The position numbers and the translations under genes are program-made. The notes under the pieces were generated by a model. The model made no database searches. It was not told the DNA's origin and was given only the letters and a program-made list of their open reading frames with translations. Positions 30,147 through 39,353 of a stretch of 64,000 nucleotides of DNA are shown piece by piece (position 1 is the stretch's first letter; every line of letters starts with the position of its first letter). Origin of the DNA: Burkholderia sp. WAC0059 (GTDB taxonomy: Bacteria; Pseudomonadota; Gammaproteobacteria; Burkholderiales; Burkholderiaceae); assembly GCF_002870125.1 (NCBI RefSeq), contig NZ_PNEO01000023.1, forward strand, positions 28,225-92,224. Reading direction: 5' to 3'.

Positions 30147-31193
30147 ATGAGAGTCGCGACATTTGTTATCAGCAAGTTGATGCCGTTCTGGATCGTCGTG
30201 GCGGCCGTCCTCGGCTACACCATGCCGGCGGCGTTTTCCGGCCTCGAGTCGTACTCCGTCTTCATGCTGGGCGGCGTCATGCTGGTGATGAGCCTCACGC
30301 TGAAAGTCGAGGTAATCGGCCGGGTCTTCGCAAGACCGAAGGCCCTGATCGCGGGCTTTCTCGTCAAATGGCTGACGGCGCCGATCCTCGCCGTCATCGC
30401 CGCGCATCTGGCGTTTTCCACCCAACCGGAACTGGCGGCCGGCACCATTCTCGACGGCGCGGTACCGGCCGGCGCCTCCTCCAATCTTTTCGCGTTTCTG
30501 GCTCACGGCGCAGTGGAGCTGGCCGTGTGCCTGAGCTTCATTCACATGCTGCTCGCGCCGGTGCTGACGCCGATCTTCGCCACGGCGTTCGTCGGGAAAT
30601 ACATCGCAGTGAGTTTTTCCGCGATGTTCGTCCAGTTGCTCGAATTCGTGCTGCTTCCGGTCACCGTCGGACTCGCGCTCCGGTATCTCGTCGGCGCGCG
30701 CCGGATCGAGAAGGTTACGCCCTATTTGCCGATGGTTTCGGCGATCCTGCTTTACGGCGTTGCGCTCGGCCTGTTCGCCGCCGCCGGCCCGACCATCCGG
30801 AAGAATGGCGCATGGATTCCCGTCATCGCGCTGACGACCGGGTCGCTGACCATCATCAACCTGACGATCGGGTATGTGCTGGCCCGGCTTCTTCGCATCG
30901 ACCGGGCCAGCGCCAGGGCCATCATGTTCGACGCAGGGGTTTACAACTCGGGGCTGGGCGCCGTGCTCGCCAACATCAACTTCGGCCCGTTTGCCGCCAT
31001 CCCGCCGTTGATGAATGCCGTGGTGAACCTCCTGATCGGCTCGATGCTGGCCAGTTTTCTGCAACGTCGCCCCATTCCGGCAACCGCGCCCGCCGACCCG
31101 GCCGTGCCCGACGTTTCGCCGACGGACTCAGGCCTGAACGACGAGCCTCCCCCGATCGCCCAGCCCCACCCAAGGGAAAGGAGAATGAGTTGA
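30147..31193 (+). CDS. Bile acid:sodium symporter (BASS) family transporter
   Basis: A 348-residue inner-membrane protein with about nine or ten transmembrane segments. GGVMLVMSLTLKVEVI and AGTILDGAVPAGASSNLFAF correspond to the two conserved BASS regions, including the sodium/substrate crossover motif. The last ~40 residues are a polar, Pro-rich cytoplasmic tail. It probably imports an organic acid that the next two genes metabolise. Its final codons overlap the TTG start of the hydratase gene. Confidence 0.85.
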   Translation: MRVATFVISKLMPFWIVVAAVLGYTMPAAFSGLESYSVFMLGGVMLVMSLTLKVEVIGRVFARPKALIAGFLVKWLTAPILAVIAAHLAFSTQPELAAGTILDGAVPAGASSNLFAFLAHGAVELAVCLSFIHMLLAPVLTPIFATAFVGKYIAVSFSAMFVQLLEFVLLPVTVGLALRYLVGARRIEKVTPYLPMVSAILLYGVALGLFAAAGPTIRKNGAWIPVIALTTGSLTIINLTIGYVLARLLRIDRASARAIMFDAGVYNSGLGAVLANINFGPFAAIPPLMNAVVNLLIGSMLASFLQRRPIPATAPADPAVPDVSPTDSGLNDEPPPIAQPHPRERRMS

Positions 31194-31975
31194 CCCAAGC
31201 CGCCCCCATCCTCGAAGAGAATCGCGACGGCATACTCGTCGTGACGTTGAATCGGCCCGAGACCCGCAATGCCCTCACCTTCGACATGTATGCGTCGCTG
31301 GACGCGATCTTCGCCGATGCCGATACCAATCCCGCCGTTCGCGCAGTGGTTTTGAAGGGCGCGGGCGGAAAAGCGTTCGCCTCCGGAACCGATATCTCCC
31401 AGTTCAGGGAGTTCAGCAAGCCGCAGGACGCGATCGATTACGACGCCAGGATAAGCCGGGTTCTCGATACGATCGAACGCTGCGGCAAGCCGGTGATCGC
31501 GTCGATCTCCGGCGCGTGTACGGGAGGGGGCGCGGGAATTGCTGCCGCATCGGATATACGCCTCGCCACCCGGGATTCGAGAATCGGTTTTCCGGTTGCC
31601 CGAACCCTCGGCAACTGCCTGTCCATGTCGAATTACGCGCGGCTGGCCGCGTTGATCGGGCCGGCGAAAACGCTGGAGATCCTTTTCACGGCACGCCTGC
31701 TGGACGCGCGCGAAGCGCAGGAGATCGGCCTCGTCAACGAGGTCGTATCGGACGCGGCGGAACTGGAAGCCCGTACCGAAGAACTGGCCGCAAAGATCGC
31801 CTCGAATGCGCCGCTGACCTTGCGAGCCACGAAGGAGGCCTTGCGGCGCCTGCGTCCCCGGCTGCCGGATACGACCGGCCAGGATCTACTGCTGCTCTGC
31901 TACATGAGCCGCGACTTCAAGGAAGGCATCGACGCCTTCCTGACGAAGCGCCAGCCCCAATGGACCGGCACGTAA
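31190..31975 (+). CDS. Enoyl-CoA hydratase/isomerase family protein
   Basis: A 261-residue crotonase-fold enzyme. ITLNRPE-like VVTLNRPETRNALT, the oxyanion-hole region GKAFASGTDISQF and ISGACTGGGAGIAAASDIRLA are diagnostic. No ATG is in place. The best start is a TTG at 31190 with AAGGAG 8 nt upstream, overlapping the transporter stop. The reaction is hydration or isomerisation of an enoyl-CoA, and the exact substrate is unknown. It lies between a transporter and a CoA transferase, suggesting catabolism of an imported acid. Confidence 0.88.
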   Translation: MTQAAPILEENRDGILVVTLNRPETRNALTFDMYASLDAIFADADTNPAVRAVVLKGAGGKAFASGTDISQFREFSKPQDAIDYDARISRVLDTIERCGKPVIASISGACTGGGAGIAAASDIRLATRDSRIGFPVARTLGNCLSMSNYARLAALIGPAKTLEILFTARLLDAREAQEIGLVNEVVSDAAELEARTEELAAKIASNAPLTLRATKEALRRLRPRLPDTTGQDLLLLCYMSRDFKEGIDAFLTKRQPQWTGT

Positions 31976-32056
31976 GCGAGACCGACCCCGGGCGACGCGC
32001 CATGCTGACTGACCGTGCAGCGAGCCTGCCCGACTGCCAACCGGAGAGAGACCGAA

Positions 32057-33301
32057 ATGAGTAGCACCAGGAAGGATGGAGATACGCCAGACAACGCCGC
32101 CGCGCGCGCGCTCCCGCTGGAGGGCGTCAGAGTCATCGAGCTTTCGCAGGTCATGGCCGGCCCGTTCTGCGGCATGTTGCTCGCGGACCTGGGCGCAGAC
32201 GTCATCAAAATCGAGCAGCCCGATAAAGGCGACCAGACCCGGCAAGCCATGGGGTTCAAGATGAAGGGGCCCGACAGCATGGGCTTCCTGAACCTGAATC
32301 GAAACAAGCGCAGCGTCGCGCTCGACCTCAAGGACGAGGCCGGAAAAAATGCGCTGATAAAAATGATCGCGAACTCCGACGTCCTGATCGAAAACTTCAG
32401 GCCCGGCGTGATGGACCGACTGGGATTGGGCTACGAGGTGCTGAGGGAACATAATCCCAGGCTGATTTATGCCAGCATTTCAGGCTTCGGCCAGACCGGA
32501 CCGTGGGCCGAACGCCCCGGGTTCGACCTCATCGCGCAGGCGATGTCGGGCGTCATGAGCGTCACCGGCTATCCCGGCGGCAAGCCGGTCAAGGCCGGCG
32601 TACCCGTGGCAGATATCGGATGCGCGCTGTTCACCAGCACCGCCATCCTGAGCGCGTTCATCGGCAGCCAGAAAAGCGGAGTCGGCCAAAGAATCGACGC
32701 GTCGCTGTTCGAGGCCGCGCTGGCCTTCTCCATCTGGGACATGGCGGAATTCTGGGGAACCGGCCGGATTCCGGAGCCGGTCGGCACGTCCAACCGGATG
32801 AGCGCGCCTTACCAGGCCGTCAAGGCGTCCGATACCTATTTCGTTCTCGGCGCCAACAATGCCAGGTTGTGGGAGCGACTCTGCAAGGAAATGGGACGGG
32901 AAGACCTGATGGTCGACAAGCGGTTCGAGACGAACGCCAACCGGATCGCCAATCGCGACGCCCTGATCGACGAACTCGAGACGACGTTCGCGCAGGCCAC
33001 GGCGGAAGAATGGACCAACCGGCTGCTGGCCGTCGGCGTCCCCGCCGGTCGGCTGAACACCTACCCGGAAGCGTTCGAAAGCGATCATGGTCGCCATCGG
33101 AAGATGAAGATCGAGATTGCTCATCCCGTCGAAGGCACGATTCCCAATATCGGCTTTCCGTTCAAGCTCTCCGAAACGCCGCAACGCGTCCGCCGCTATC
33201 CGCCAAGGCTCGGCGAACATACCGAAGAAGTGCTGCGAGAGTTCGGAATTCGCGCAGACGAGGTATCGTCCGCGGGCGGTGACGGCCCAACGTCTGTCTG
33301 A
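32057..33301 (+). CDS. Family III CoA transferase (CaiB/BaiF type)
   Basis: A 414-residue enzyme with the family III signatures VIELSQVMAGPFCGMLLADLG, GADVIKIEQP, NRNKRSVALDLK and GFGQTGPWAERPGFDLIAQ, in which Asp157 is the likely nucleophile. It should activate a carboxylic acid by CoA transfer, supplying substrate to the upstream hydratase. GGAGAGAG precedes the ATG at 32057. A longer frame from 32015 is unnecessary. The donor and acceptor acids are not predictable. It ends the three-gene plus-strand cassette. Confidence 0.9.
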   Translation: MSSTRKDGDTPDNAAARALPLEGVRVIELSQVMAGPFCGMLLADLGADVIKIEQPDKGDQTRQAMGFKMKGPDSMGFLNLNRNKRSVALDLKDEAGKNALIKMIANSDVLIENFRPGVMDRLGLGYEVLREHNPRLIYASISGFGQTGPWAERPGFDLIAQAMSGVMSVTGYPGGKPVKAGVPVADIGCALFTSTAILSAFIGSQKSGVGQRIDASLFEAALAFSIWDMAEFWGTGRIPEPVGTSNRMSAPYQAVKASDTYFVLGANNARLWERLCKEMGREDLMVDKRFETNANRIANRDALIDELETTFAQATAEEWTNRLLAVGVPAGRLNTYPEAFESDHGRHRKMKIEIAHPVEGTIPNIGFPFKLSETPQRVRRYPPRLGEHTEEVLREFGIRADEVSSAGGDGPTSV

Positions 33302-33350
33302 GCGTCTTGCCGGATACGCGCCGCCCGCGCGGGCGGGCATCGATATGGGC

Positions 33351-34802
33351 TCACCGCCACCACTGCAGCCTGGAAAAAAAGGCGGGAAGGCGATCGGCGC
33401 CGATCGCCTTGCCGAGAAAAAAGCCTTGCGCAAGGTCGATTTTCGCGCGCCCGATGGCATGGTACTGTCCCGGCCCCTCGACGCCGTCGGCAATGACCTC
33501 GAGATCGAGCTGGTTGCATGCGGCGACGATCGTCTGCAATCGCCGTCGGCGATCTGCCTCGTTGAGCAGCATGACGTCCCGATCGATCTTGACGAACTCG
33601 AGGCCGATCGAGCGGGCCGGCAAGGTTATCGATCTCGCCTCCTGCACGCTGGAAAGCGCGACACGAACGCCGTCCCGACGCAGGCGGACGATGCGGTTGA
33701 GCTTCTGGGGCAGGTCTTCGGCCTTGATCTGGAACACCAGCCGGCTCGACGCCCAGGACCTCGCCACCGCCGCAATCTGCGCCAGACACTCCTCGCTTCC
33801 GAGGCACGGCGCCCATAGATTGACCATTGCATACAGCCTCTGGTCGCCGTTGAGTCCGTCCAGCTCCCGGCTGACCGTCGCCAGCACGAACGTCATGAGC
33901 TTCATGGCGGTGTGACGATCGACGAGCCGCGTGTACCAGGACTCGCCCCGCACGCCGTGCGCGAGGTTCTTCCAGCCCAGCAGCACCTCCAGCCCGATGC
34001 ATTTTCGGGTCCTGGCGTAAAAGACCGGCTGATACTCCAGGTAGAACTCGTTGCGCTTCAACCCGCGATTGATGGCGCGGGCCAGTACGGCACGCTTGTC
34101 GAACCAGTGAAGATAGGCGAGGAAGCCCGCGGTGCCGAGCAGCGCCAGCACGGCGACGGCCGCGACGATGAAGAGTATGACCGGCATTTGCCGATAGAAC
34201 GCCGCGAACGCGGCCTTGAAAAAATGGGAAGCCCCGTCCTTCGCCTGAGCCTGAACCGTGTCGGGCGACGGCGGGTCGGACGGGTTCGGCGCGAACGTGC
34301 TGACGGGCGGACTCGCCTGACCGGACGAGGCGATCGAGGCCGTCGTCTCCTGAGGCGCGTCCTGGGGCAGCGAATTCGCATTCGCGTCGGTGGCCGAGGC
34401 CGGGGTCGACTGTGGCGCGCCCGCCAGATCGGCTCCTGTGCGTATCGCCGCGCCCTGGGGCAAAGAAGCGCCTTGTGCGAGCGGCTGGGAATCCGCCGAC
34501 ATTGCGGCCGACGCCTCCTCCGCGCTGAACGCGCAGGTTTTCCCCGTCCCGCCTGTCAGAACGAATTCGTTCGTTCCGGCGTCGCTGAGCGGCACCGGCA
34601 GTAAAAACGCGCCGGCCTCGGCGCAGCCGTACCTCGGGAGGGTTGCCGGCAACGCCGTCTCTCCGTCCGCGGCGACCGTTGCCGGCGTGATCAGCCAGGC
34701 AGCGTCCGGGTCGTCGGCATGGCAAACGACGGCCACGGTGCAAAGAAGGATGGGAATTAAAGACTTCAGCCCGTGTTTCGCGGCGGTCAAGAATCCGTAC
34801 AC
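33351..34802 (-). CDS. Membrane-anchored degenerate EAL-domain protein
   Basis: A 483-residue protein. I place the start at a GTG (34802) with GAGAGG 6 nt upstream. A signal peptide or anchor (LKSLIPILLCTVAVVCHA) leads into a ~170-residue periplasmic Ala/Ser/Pro-rich region. A transmembrane helix follows (about 206-230), then a cytoplasmic EAL fold (about 250-480). Catalytic residues are eroded: EAL reads EVL (272-274), the paired aspartates are Ser-Ser (VALSSVQ), the LELTE glutamate is missing (VFQIKAED) and AEGVE reads ADGVE. Asn328 and Lys405 remain. It is probably not an active c-di-GMP phosphodiesterase but a sensor or binding protein. Confidence 0.82.
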   Translation of the reverse strand: MYGFLTAAKHGLKSLIPILLCTVAVVCHADDPDAAWLITPATVAADGETALPATLPRYGCAEAGAFLLPVPLSDAGTNEFVLTGGTGKTCAFSAEEASAAMSADSQPLAQGASLPQGAAIRTGADLAGAPQSTPASATDANANSLPQDAPQETTASIASSGQASPPVSTFAPNPSDPPSPDTVQAQAKDGASHFFKAAFAAFYRQMPVILFIVAAVAVLALLGTAGFLAYLHWFDKRAVLARAINRGLKRNEFYLEYQPVFYARTRKCIGLEVLLGWKNLAHGVRGESWYTRLVDRHTAMKLMTFVLATVSRELDGLNGDQRLYAMVNLWAPCLGSEECLAQIAAVARSWASSRLVFQIKAEDLPQKLNRIVRLRRDGVRVALSSVQEARSITLPARSIGLEFVKIDRDVMLLNEADRRRRLQTIVAACNQLDLEVIADGVEGPGQYHAIGRAKIDLAQGFFLGKAIGADRLPAFFSRLQWWR

Positions 34803-35293
34803 TGGATGCCTCTCATGTACTTCGGAGCGATCGCTCCGGGGAATCAGGCGCCGGATTGGACCAGTCCAGGTTTTGCTGCTCGAGGCAACACGCCGGGATA
34901 CGGAAAGCGCCGGTAGTACGGGAGTCGTATCCGACGCCCGTACGGGTGGTAGGCCGAAGCCACGGCCCGTGCCCGAGGCAGTCGCTGCCGCACTCGGGCA
35001 AATTCTTTGGTTGTGTCTCCCCCGGCTCCAGACGACCCCAACGGTTTCGAACGGCTCCGCCGGGATTCGACAAAACGGCTCTGTCATGGCTGTCGGCTTC
35101 GGGTCGCGATCGGGCGGTACTGACGGCCCGCCCCGCCATCGACAGGCGATGAATCGCGGCTCGGCAATCGCGGCTCTATCGTCGTTTTATGAGTACGCCA
35201 AGGCCGACCGAGGCCATTCGCAAGAGCTCTGTCGGCAACGTTGCACTGCGGACGACCGGGGTCGCGCATCGCATGGCATCACCGGCCGTCCTT
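34803..35293. other. Intergenic region between two EAL genes
   Basis: About 490 bp with no convincing gene on either strand. A short plus-strand frame from 35189 runs antisense into the second EAL gene and has no ribosome binding site. The region should hold the promoter of the 34802 gene. I saw no hairpin terminator or repeat. Confidence 0.4.
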
Positions 35294-36466
35294 TCATCGG
35301 GCAAACAGATACCCCTGAAGGTGAGTGGCGCCGCATTCGCGCGCAATGTCTTCATCCCGCTCCGTTTCGATTCCCCCGACGACGACGTCGCCATATTCTT
35401 TCGCAATACCAATTATTTCTTCAAGACGCGTCCTTCCGTGATCGCTGAATCGGGCATCGAGCATCACCGATGCGTCGACCTTGACGATGTCGATGTCCGC
35501 CCCGATTTTTTTTAGCAAGTGGTCATCCTGGCTATCGACGTCGTCGAGCGCGATCCGGCATCCGCTCTCGCTGAGCGCCCGGCAGAACGCGCGGGTGGCC
35601 ACCGGATCTTCGATCGACCAGGTTTCCGTTATCTCGACCGTCATTCTGGAAGCGACGGCAGGATCGGCATTCAGGGCATGGATGGCGGACGTCCACCAGG
35701 CGTCGAGCACGGCGCTCTGCGCCGATATGTTGCAGCCGAGACGAGCCTGCGGATCTTCGGTCAGCCGGGCCATGAGCGACTCGGCCACCCACCTGTCCAG
35801 ACGACGAACCATGCCGATTCGTTCCAGCGAGGCGATCCGGCTACCGATCTGCCGCGGACCCGATCCGGATCCTCCGGTCTCGCACAGGACGGCCTCGCGC
35901 CAAACCACGGCGCCGCTACCGTCCGCGCAGCAGATGGGTTCGAACGCAAAGTCGAGCCGACCGCTTTCCATCGACACGAAAATTTCCGATGCCGTCTGCG
36001 TGTCGACGACGAACTGTTCGCGCCATTGACCGCCGGGGAAACCGCTGATGACGCGCGAGGAGCCGACGCTGTCGATATCCAGCGGTCTGCCGTCACAGTA
36101 AGCCACGTGAATTTCGACGACCGGAAACGCCGTCGCCCGGCCGAAAACGATGGCCTGGTCGCCGATGGAGGCCAGCATGCGGGAGATCGCGACGGGAAAG
36201 GCGACATCCCGGTCCGAAGAAAGCCCCTTCGCGTCCGTATCGAAGACGCACAAAAGATGCGGCCCGCTCAGCGCGGCCGTTCCCCCGTAGGCCTTGCATA
36301 ACGCGCGCGCCCGTTCGTGAACGGTACGCAGCAGATGCCGGGAAAAAATCTGGCCGTGAACGATCTCGATCTGGGGAAGATTGACGATGCTCGCGACGAT
36401 GCAAAGGTCGTTGCCGTCGCCGGCCTGAAGCGACGGAAGTGGTGCAAAACGGTTCGTTTCCGTCAC
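35294..36466 (-). CDS. EAL-domain protein with partial active site
   Basis: A 390-residue soluble protein. Residues 1 to about 165 look like a poorly conserved GGDEF-like domain (no GGDEF motif). Residues 170-390 are an EAL domain: FEPI, REAVL in place of EALLR (191-193), Asn246 (CNISAQ), the VEITET glutamate (281), both aspartates D308-D309 (IALDDVDS), Lys329 (VKVD) and HLQGYLFAR. One essential glutamate of the AEGVE motif is replaced (VVGGIE, Gly364). Weak or no phosphodiesterase activity is therefore likely. It may act on or with its membrane-bound EAL neighbour. Confidence 0.83.
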   Translation of the reverse strand: MTETNRFAPLPSLQAGDGNDLCIVASIVNLPQIEIVHGQIFSRHLLRTVHERARALCKAYGGTAALSGPHLLCVFDTDAKGLSSDRDVAFPVAISRMLASIGDQAIVFGRATAFPVVEIHVAYCDGRPLDIDSVGSSRVISGFPGGQWREQFVVDTQTASEIFVSMESGRLDFAFEPICCADGSGAVVWREAVLCETGGSGSGPRQIGSRIASLERIGMVRRLDRWVAESLMARLTEDPQARLGCNISAQSAVLDAWWTSAIHALNADPAVASRMTVEITETWSIEDPVATRAFCRALSESGCRIALDDVDSQDDHLLKKIGADIDIVKVDASVMLDARFSDHGRTRLEEIIGIAKEYGDVVVGGIETERDEDIARECGATHLQGYLFAR

Positions 36467-36660
36467 GATGAAGTTTACAAGAGGTGGTGACTAATTTCTG
36501 CTGGAAAAACATGGATTTCGTACCCGGGAATACAGATAAATCTGGCCAGACAAAAGGGAACCGTTCTGTCAACACCCGAGCGAGCGCCTGTTGGTCAATG
36601 CGGTCGGCTGTAACCTCTGGTGCGTAAAACCTGTATTGCCGACTGCCTGGATGGAACGAC

Positions 36661-37215
36661 ATGAAAATCGGATATGCCCGCGTATCAACCGAGGACCAGC
36701 ACCTGGATCTACAGATCGCCGCGCTCAAGGTCGCGGGTTGCGAATTGCTCTTCAAGGACTACGGGGTATCAGGCGTGAAGTTTTCCCGTCCGGGGCTGGA
36801 TTCCGCCCTGCGGCGGCTGACGGCCGGCGACACGCTGGTGGTCTGGCGCCTCGACCGGCTCGGCCGGTCGCTGCACAAGCTGGTGGAACTGGTGGAGCAG
36901 ATGAAACTGCAGGGCGTGCAGTTCGAGTCTCTGACGGAGTCGATCAACACCAACTCCCCGAGCGGGACACTCGTTTTTCATATGTTCGCGGCGCTCGCGC
37001 AATTCGAGCGCTCGCTGATCAGCGAGCGGACCCGTGCCGGCATGCGGGCGGCCCGGGATCTGGGCGCCGTGCCGGGCCGGCGGCCGGCGTTGACGCAACG
37101 TCAATCCGAGGACGCGCTGAAAATGCTTTCGCACATGCCCCTCGGCGATGTCGCCTCGTCGTTCGGCGTCCACCCGCGAACGATCCAGCGCCTGCTGGAA
37201 AGAAGCCGGCAATAA
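36661..37215 (+). CDS. Serine recombinase (resolvase/invertase family), copy 1
   Basis: A 184-residue small serine recombinase. The catalytic serine is Ser9 in MKIGYARVST. The arginine cluster VVWRLDRLGRS (R63, R66, R69) and SERTRAGMRAA, which starts the E helix, are intact. The C-terminal ~45 residues form a helix-turn-helix (LGDVASSFGVHPRTIQRLL). Such proteins resolve or invert DNA between short paired sites. It faces a second, homologous recombinase 30 bp away. I see no transposase or other Tn3-type gene beside it. Confidence 0.92.
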   Translation: MKIGYARVSTEDQHLDLQIAALKVAGCELLFKDYGVSGVKFSRPGLDSALRRLTAGDTLVVWRLDRLGRSLHKLVELVEQMKLQGVQFESLTESINTNSPSGTLVFHMFAALAQFERSLISERTRAGMRAARDLGAVPGRRPALTQRQSEDALKMLSHMPLGDVASSFGVHPRTIQRLLERSRQ

Positions 37216-37245
37216 GCGTACCGAACGCCGGAGCGACCGGGATCG

Positions 37246-37812
37246 TCAGGATTGCGTGACGATCCCTTCACGACGCAGATTGCGCAGGAGAGTTCGCGGA
37301 TGGACCTGGAACTGTCGCGCAACCTGCGCGGTGGAACGGTCCGTCATCAGGCGCAGCGCCTCGTCGCACTGCTCCCTCGTCATGGCGCGCCGGCGGCCGA
37401 TCGATTGCCCGCGCGCCCTCGCCGCCATCATGCCGGCCCGGGTCCGTTCGCTGATCAGCGCGCGCTCGAATTGGGCCAGCGCGGCCATGATGTGGAAGAT
37501 GAGCGTGCCGCCCGACGACGTCGTGTCGATACACTCGGTTAGCGAGGAAAAATGAATCTGTTTCTCGCCGAGCTGGTCGACGAGTTGGACAAGCTTGGGC
37601 AACGACCGGCCGAGCCGGTCGAGACGCCAGACGACAAGCGTGTCGCCCGATTCGAGCGCGCCGAGCGCCGATTCCAGTCCGGGCCGGACAAAGCGTGTGC
37701 CGGAGATGCCTCCATCCGAAAATATCCGTTCGCACTCTGCCGCCTGCAGGGCGGCGATTTGCAGATCGAGACTCTGTTCCTCGGTTGAAACACGTGCGTA
37801 ACCTATTTTCAT
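37246..37812 (-). CDS. Serine recombinase (resolvase/invertase family), copy 2
   Basis: A 188-residue protein homologous to the recombinase on the other strand at 36661-37215. It shares the MKIGYARVSTE opening (catalytic Ser9), VVWRLDRLGRS, LIFHIMAALAQFERALISER and a C-terminal HTH (AQVARQFQVHPRTLLRNLR). All catalytic residues are present. The two genes are convergent and diverged, not identical, so this is an old duplication or two independent acquisitions rather than a recent inverted repeat. Confidence 0.92.
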   Translation of the reverse strand: MKIGYARVSTEEQSLDLQIAALQAAECERIFSDGGISGTRFVRPGLESALGALESGDTLVVWRLDRLGRSLPKLVQLVDQLGEKQIHFSSLTECIDTTSSGGTLIFHIMAALAQFERALISERTRAGMMAARARGQSIGRRRAMTREQCDEALRLMTDRSTAQVARQFQVHPRTLLRNLRREGIVTQS

Positions 37813-38510
37813 TTTGACCCGAAATATCGCCCCGGCGACCTGTGTCGAAATTGCGCCGCTCAGGGGACATGCATGCTGTGCTTGCCGGACTACGCTCGAC
37901 AGGCGGGTTTTATATCGGGCTGGTTGGTCTCCAATCCCAGGACTGTACGCAGTCGTGTCTTCCGGTAATGGCAGATACGATCAAGAGCAATGATCACGCC
38001 GCAATTTCCTGCTGCTTTAGCGATATTTCCGTGCAGCAATACGTCCGCGTTACCCGTTCTTACGCGGCCTCGTCGGGCAATGTCATTGCGCCTGCTACGT
38101 AGCGAGGGAAAGCGTAGCAATCTTCCACTCTGCATGATTCGCCAATTCCAGGCATAAAGTTTTCTGGCGAATTGCCGTTGTTACAAAGGATTTATGGTTT
38201 ATTCCAGAAAATGACGAAACCCGCCGCCGTCGAGGATGGCCGGACTGCGCGCGGCAGGAGACCCGTATCGAAGTGGTGTGCGAACCCTTACCGCGGACGG
38301 TTCGATGGAATGAATCCGCGTTATGGCAGATTGCCCAATGGACTGTTCCGGCTTTGCACCGGCCCGCTTTTCCCCGCTCAGGATGATCGCTGCCGGAACA
38401 ATCTTCTCAAGGTTCGGTTACGAGTTCATGTCGCGATCCGCGTTCATGAAAAGCAGGCGCGACCTGACTCGGCTTGTTTTGCGCATCGGTCGCGTTACTC
38501 AGGTCATTAA
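37813..38510. other. AT-rich gap without a recognised gene
   Basis: About 700 bp, lower in GC than the surroundings. Short open frames on both strands (for example 37890-38135 minus and 38172-38510 plus) have no family resemblance and no good ribosome binding site. An inverted repeat is present: ATTCGCCA at 38137-38144 and TGGCGAAT at 38165-38172, with 20 nt between. This region may be a scar of past recombination by the neighbouring recombinases and must also contain the promoter of the regulator at 38511. Confidence 0.4.
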
Positions 38511-39200
38511 TTGCAGTATTTATTGTCTGATGTGGAATTACACGCGTTCGATAATCTCCCGGTAGGTATCCTGTGTGCCGGCCTTGATTTACGGGTCCGC
38601 TATTTGAACGCACAGGCCGAAAGCCTGCTCACGCGCAGCGAGACCGGTTTGCGGCTGGTCCGCTCGGCTTACGGCGGCGACAGGCTGCTGTCGCTGCGCT
38701 GCACATCGCCCGCGGATGCGCTGGCGTTGAAAAGTCACATCGAGTCCGTCATACGGAATGGTCACGGTAGCTGGCTGCGCATCCAGAACGTCGGCACCCT
38801 GAGCGCGTTCCCTCCCACGCTCGCCCTTTCCATCTCGCGCATGCCGCCCGAATTTCTCGATCCGGCCGACGGTCCGGCACCGCCCTGGGCACTCGTCATC
38901 GCGCAGGACATTTCTACGAGACAGACGCCGACCAACGAACTCCTGTCCGGGTTATTCGAGTTTACGAGGGCGGAACGGCTCGTCGCGATTGCCCTGACCG
39001 GAGGCGCAACGGCCAGCGAGGTGGCCAACGCGCGCGGCGTTTCGCTGGATACCGTTCGGCACCAGATCCGCGAGGTGCTCAGAAAATCCGGCGCGCGCAA
39101 TCTGCGGGACTTCGAGCGGATCGTCGCCTCGGCATTGGCACTGCAAGCGTTGACCGACAGCGTGACAGGGATCACGCCGCCGCCGATACCGCGACGGTAA
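38511..39200 (+). CDS. PAS-like domain protein with LuxR-type HTH
   Basis: A 229-residue regulator. Residues ~10-135 resemble a PAS-type sensor (LPVGILCAGLDLRVRYLNAQA near the N-terminus). Residues ~150-205 are a LuxR/GerE helix-turn-helix (FTRAERLVAIALTGGATASE, VANARGVSLDTVRHQIREVL). No receiver or autoinducer-binding domain is recognisable. No ATG is available; I use a TTG at 38511 with AGG upstream, and downstream GTG or TTG codons are alternatives. Targets are unknown. It may control the polysaccharide locus that begins just downstream. Confidence 0.75.
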   Translation: MQYLLSDVELHAFDNLPVGILCAGLDLRVRYLNAQAESLLTRSETGLRLVRSAYGGDRLLSLRCTSPADALALKSHIESVIRNGHGSWLRIQNVGTLSAFPPTLALSISRMPPEFLDPADGPAPPWALVIAQDISTRQTPTNELLSGLFEFTRAERLVAIALTGGATASEVANARGVSLDTVRHQIREVLRKSGARNLRDFERIVASALALQALTDSVTGITPPPIPRR

Positions 39201-39353
39201 GGCCGGGCACCCCGTCCGGAATGCCCCGGCATTCGGACCGGCGCTGGCCGGTATTCGAATCCGCTCGACGCCGGCACCGTTCGCCTCCACGGCAACGGGT
39301 TCGCTTTCCCATAGGCTCGGCTAAAATACGACGCCCAGAACGCTACGGAAGAT

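Noticed and set aside
38137..38172. The inverted repeat as a lux box for the LuxR-type protein
   Set aside because: The 20-nt gap between half-sites and the lack of an autoinducer-binding domain do not fit a classical ~20-bp lux box.
39201..39260. GC-rich hairpin after the PAS/LuxR gene as a terminator
   Set aside because: The stem is bulged and no T-run follows on either strand.
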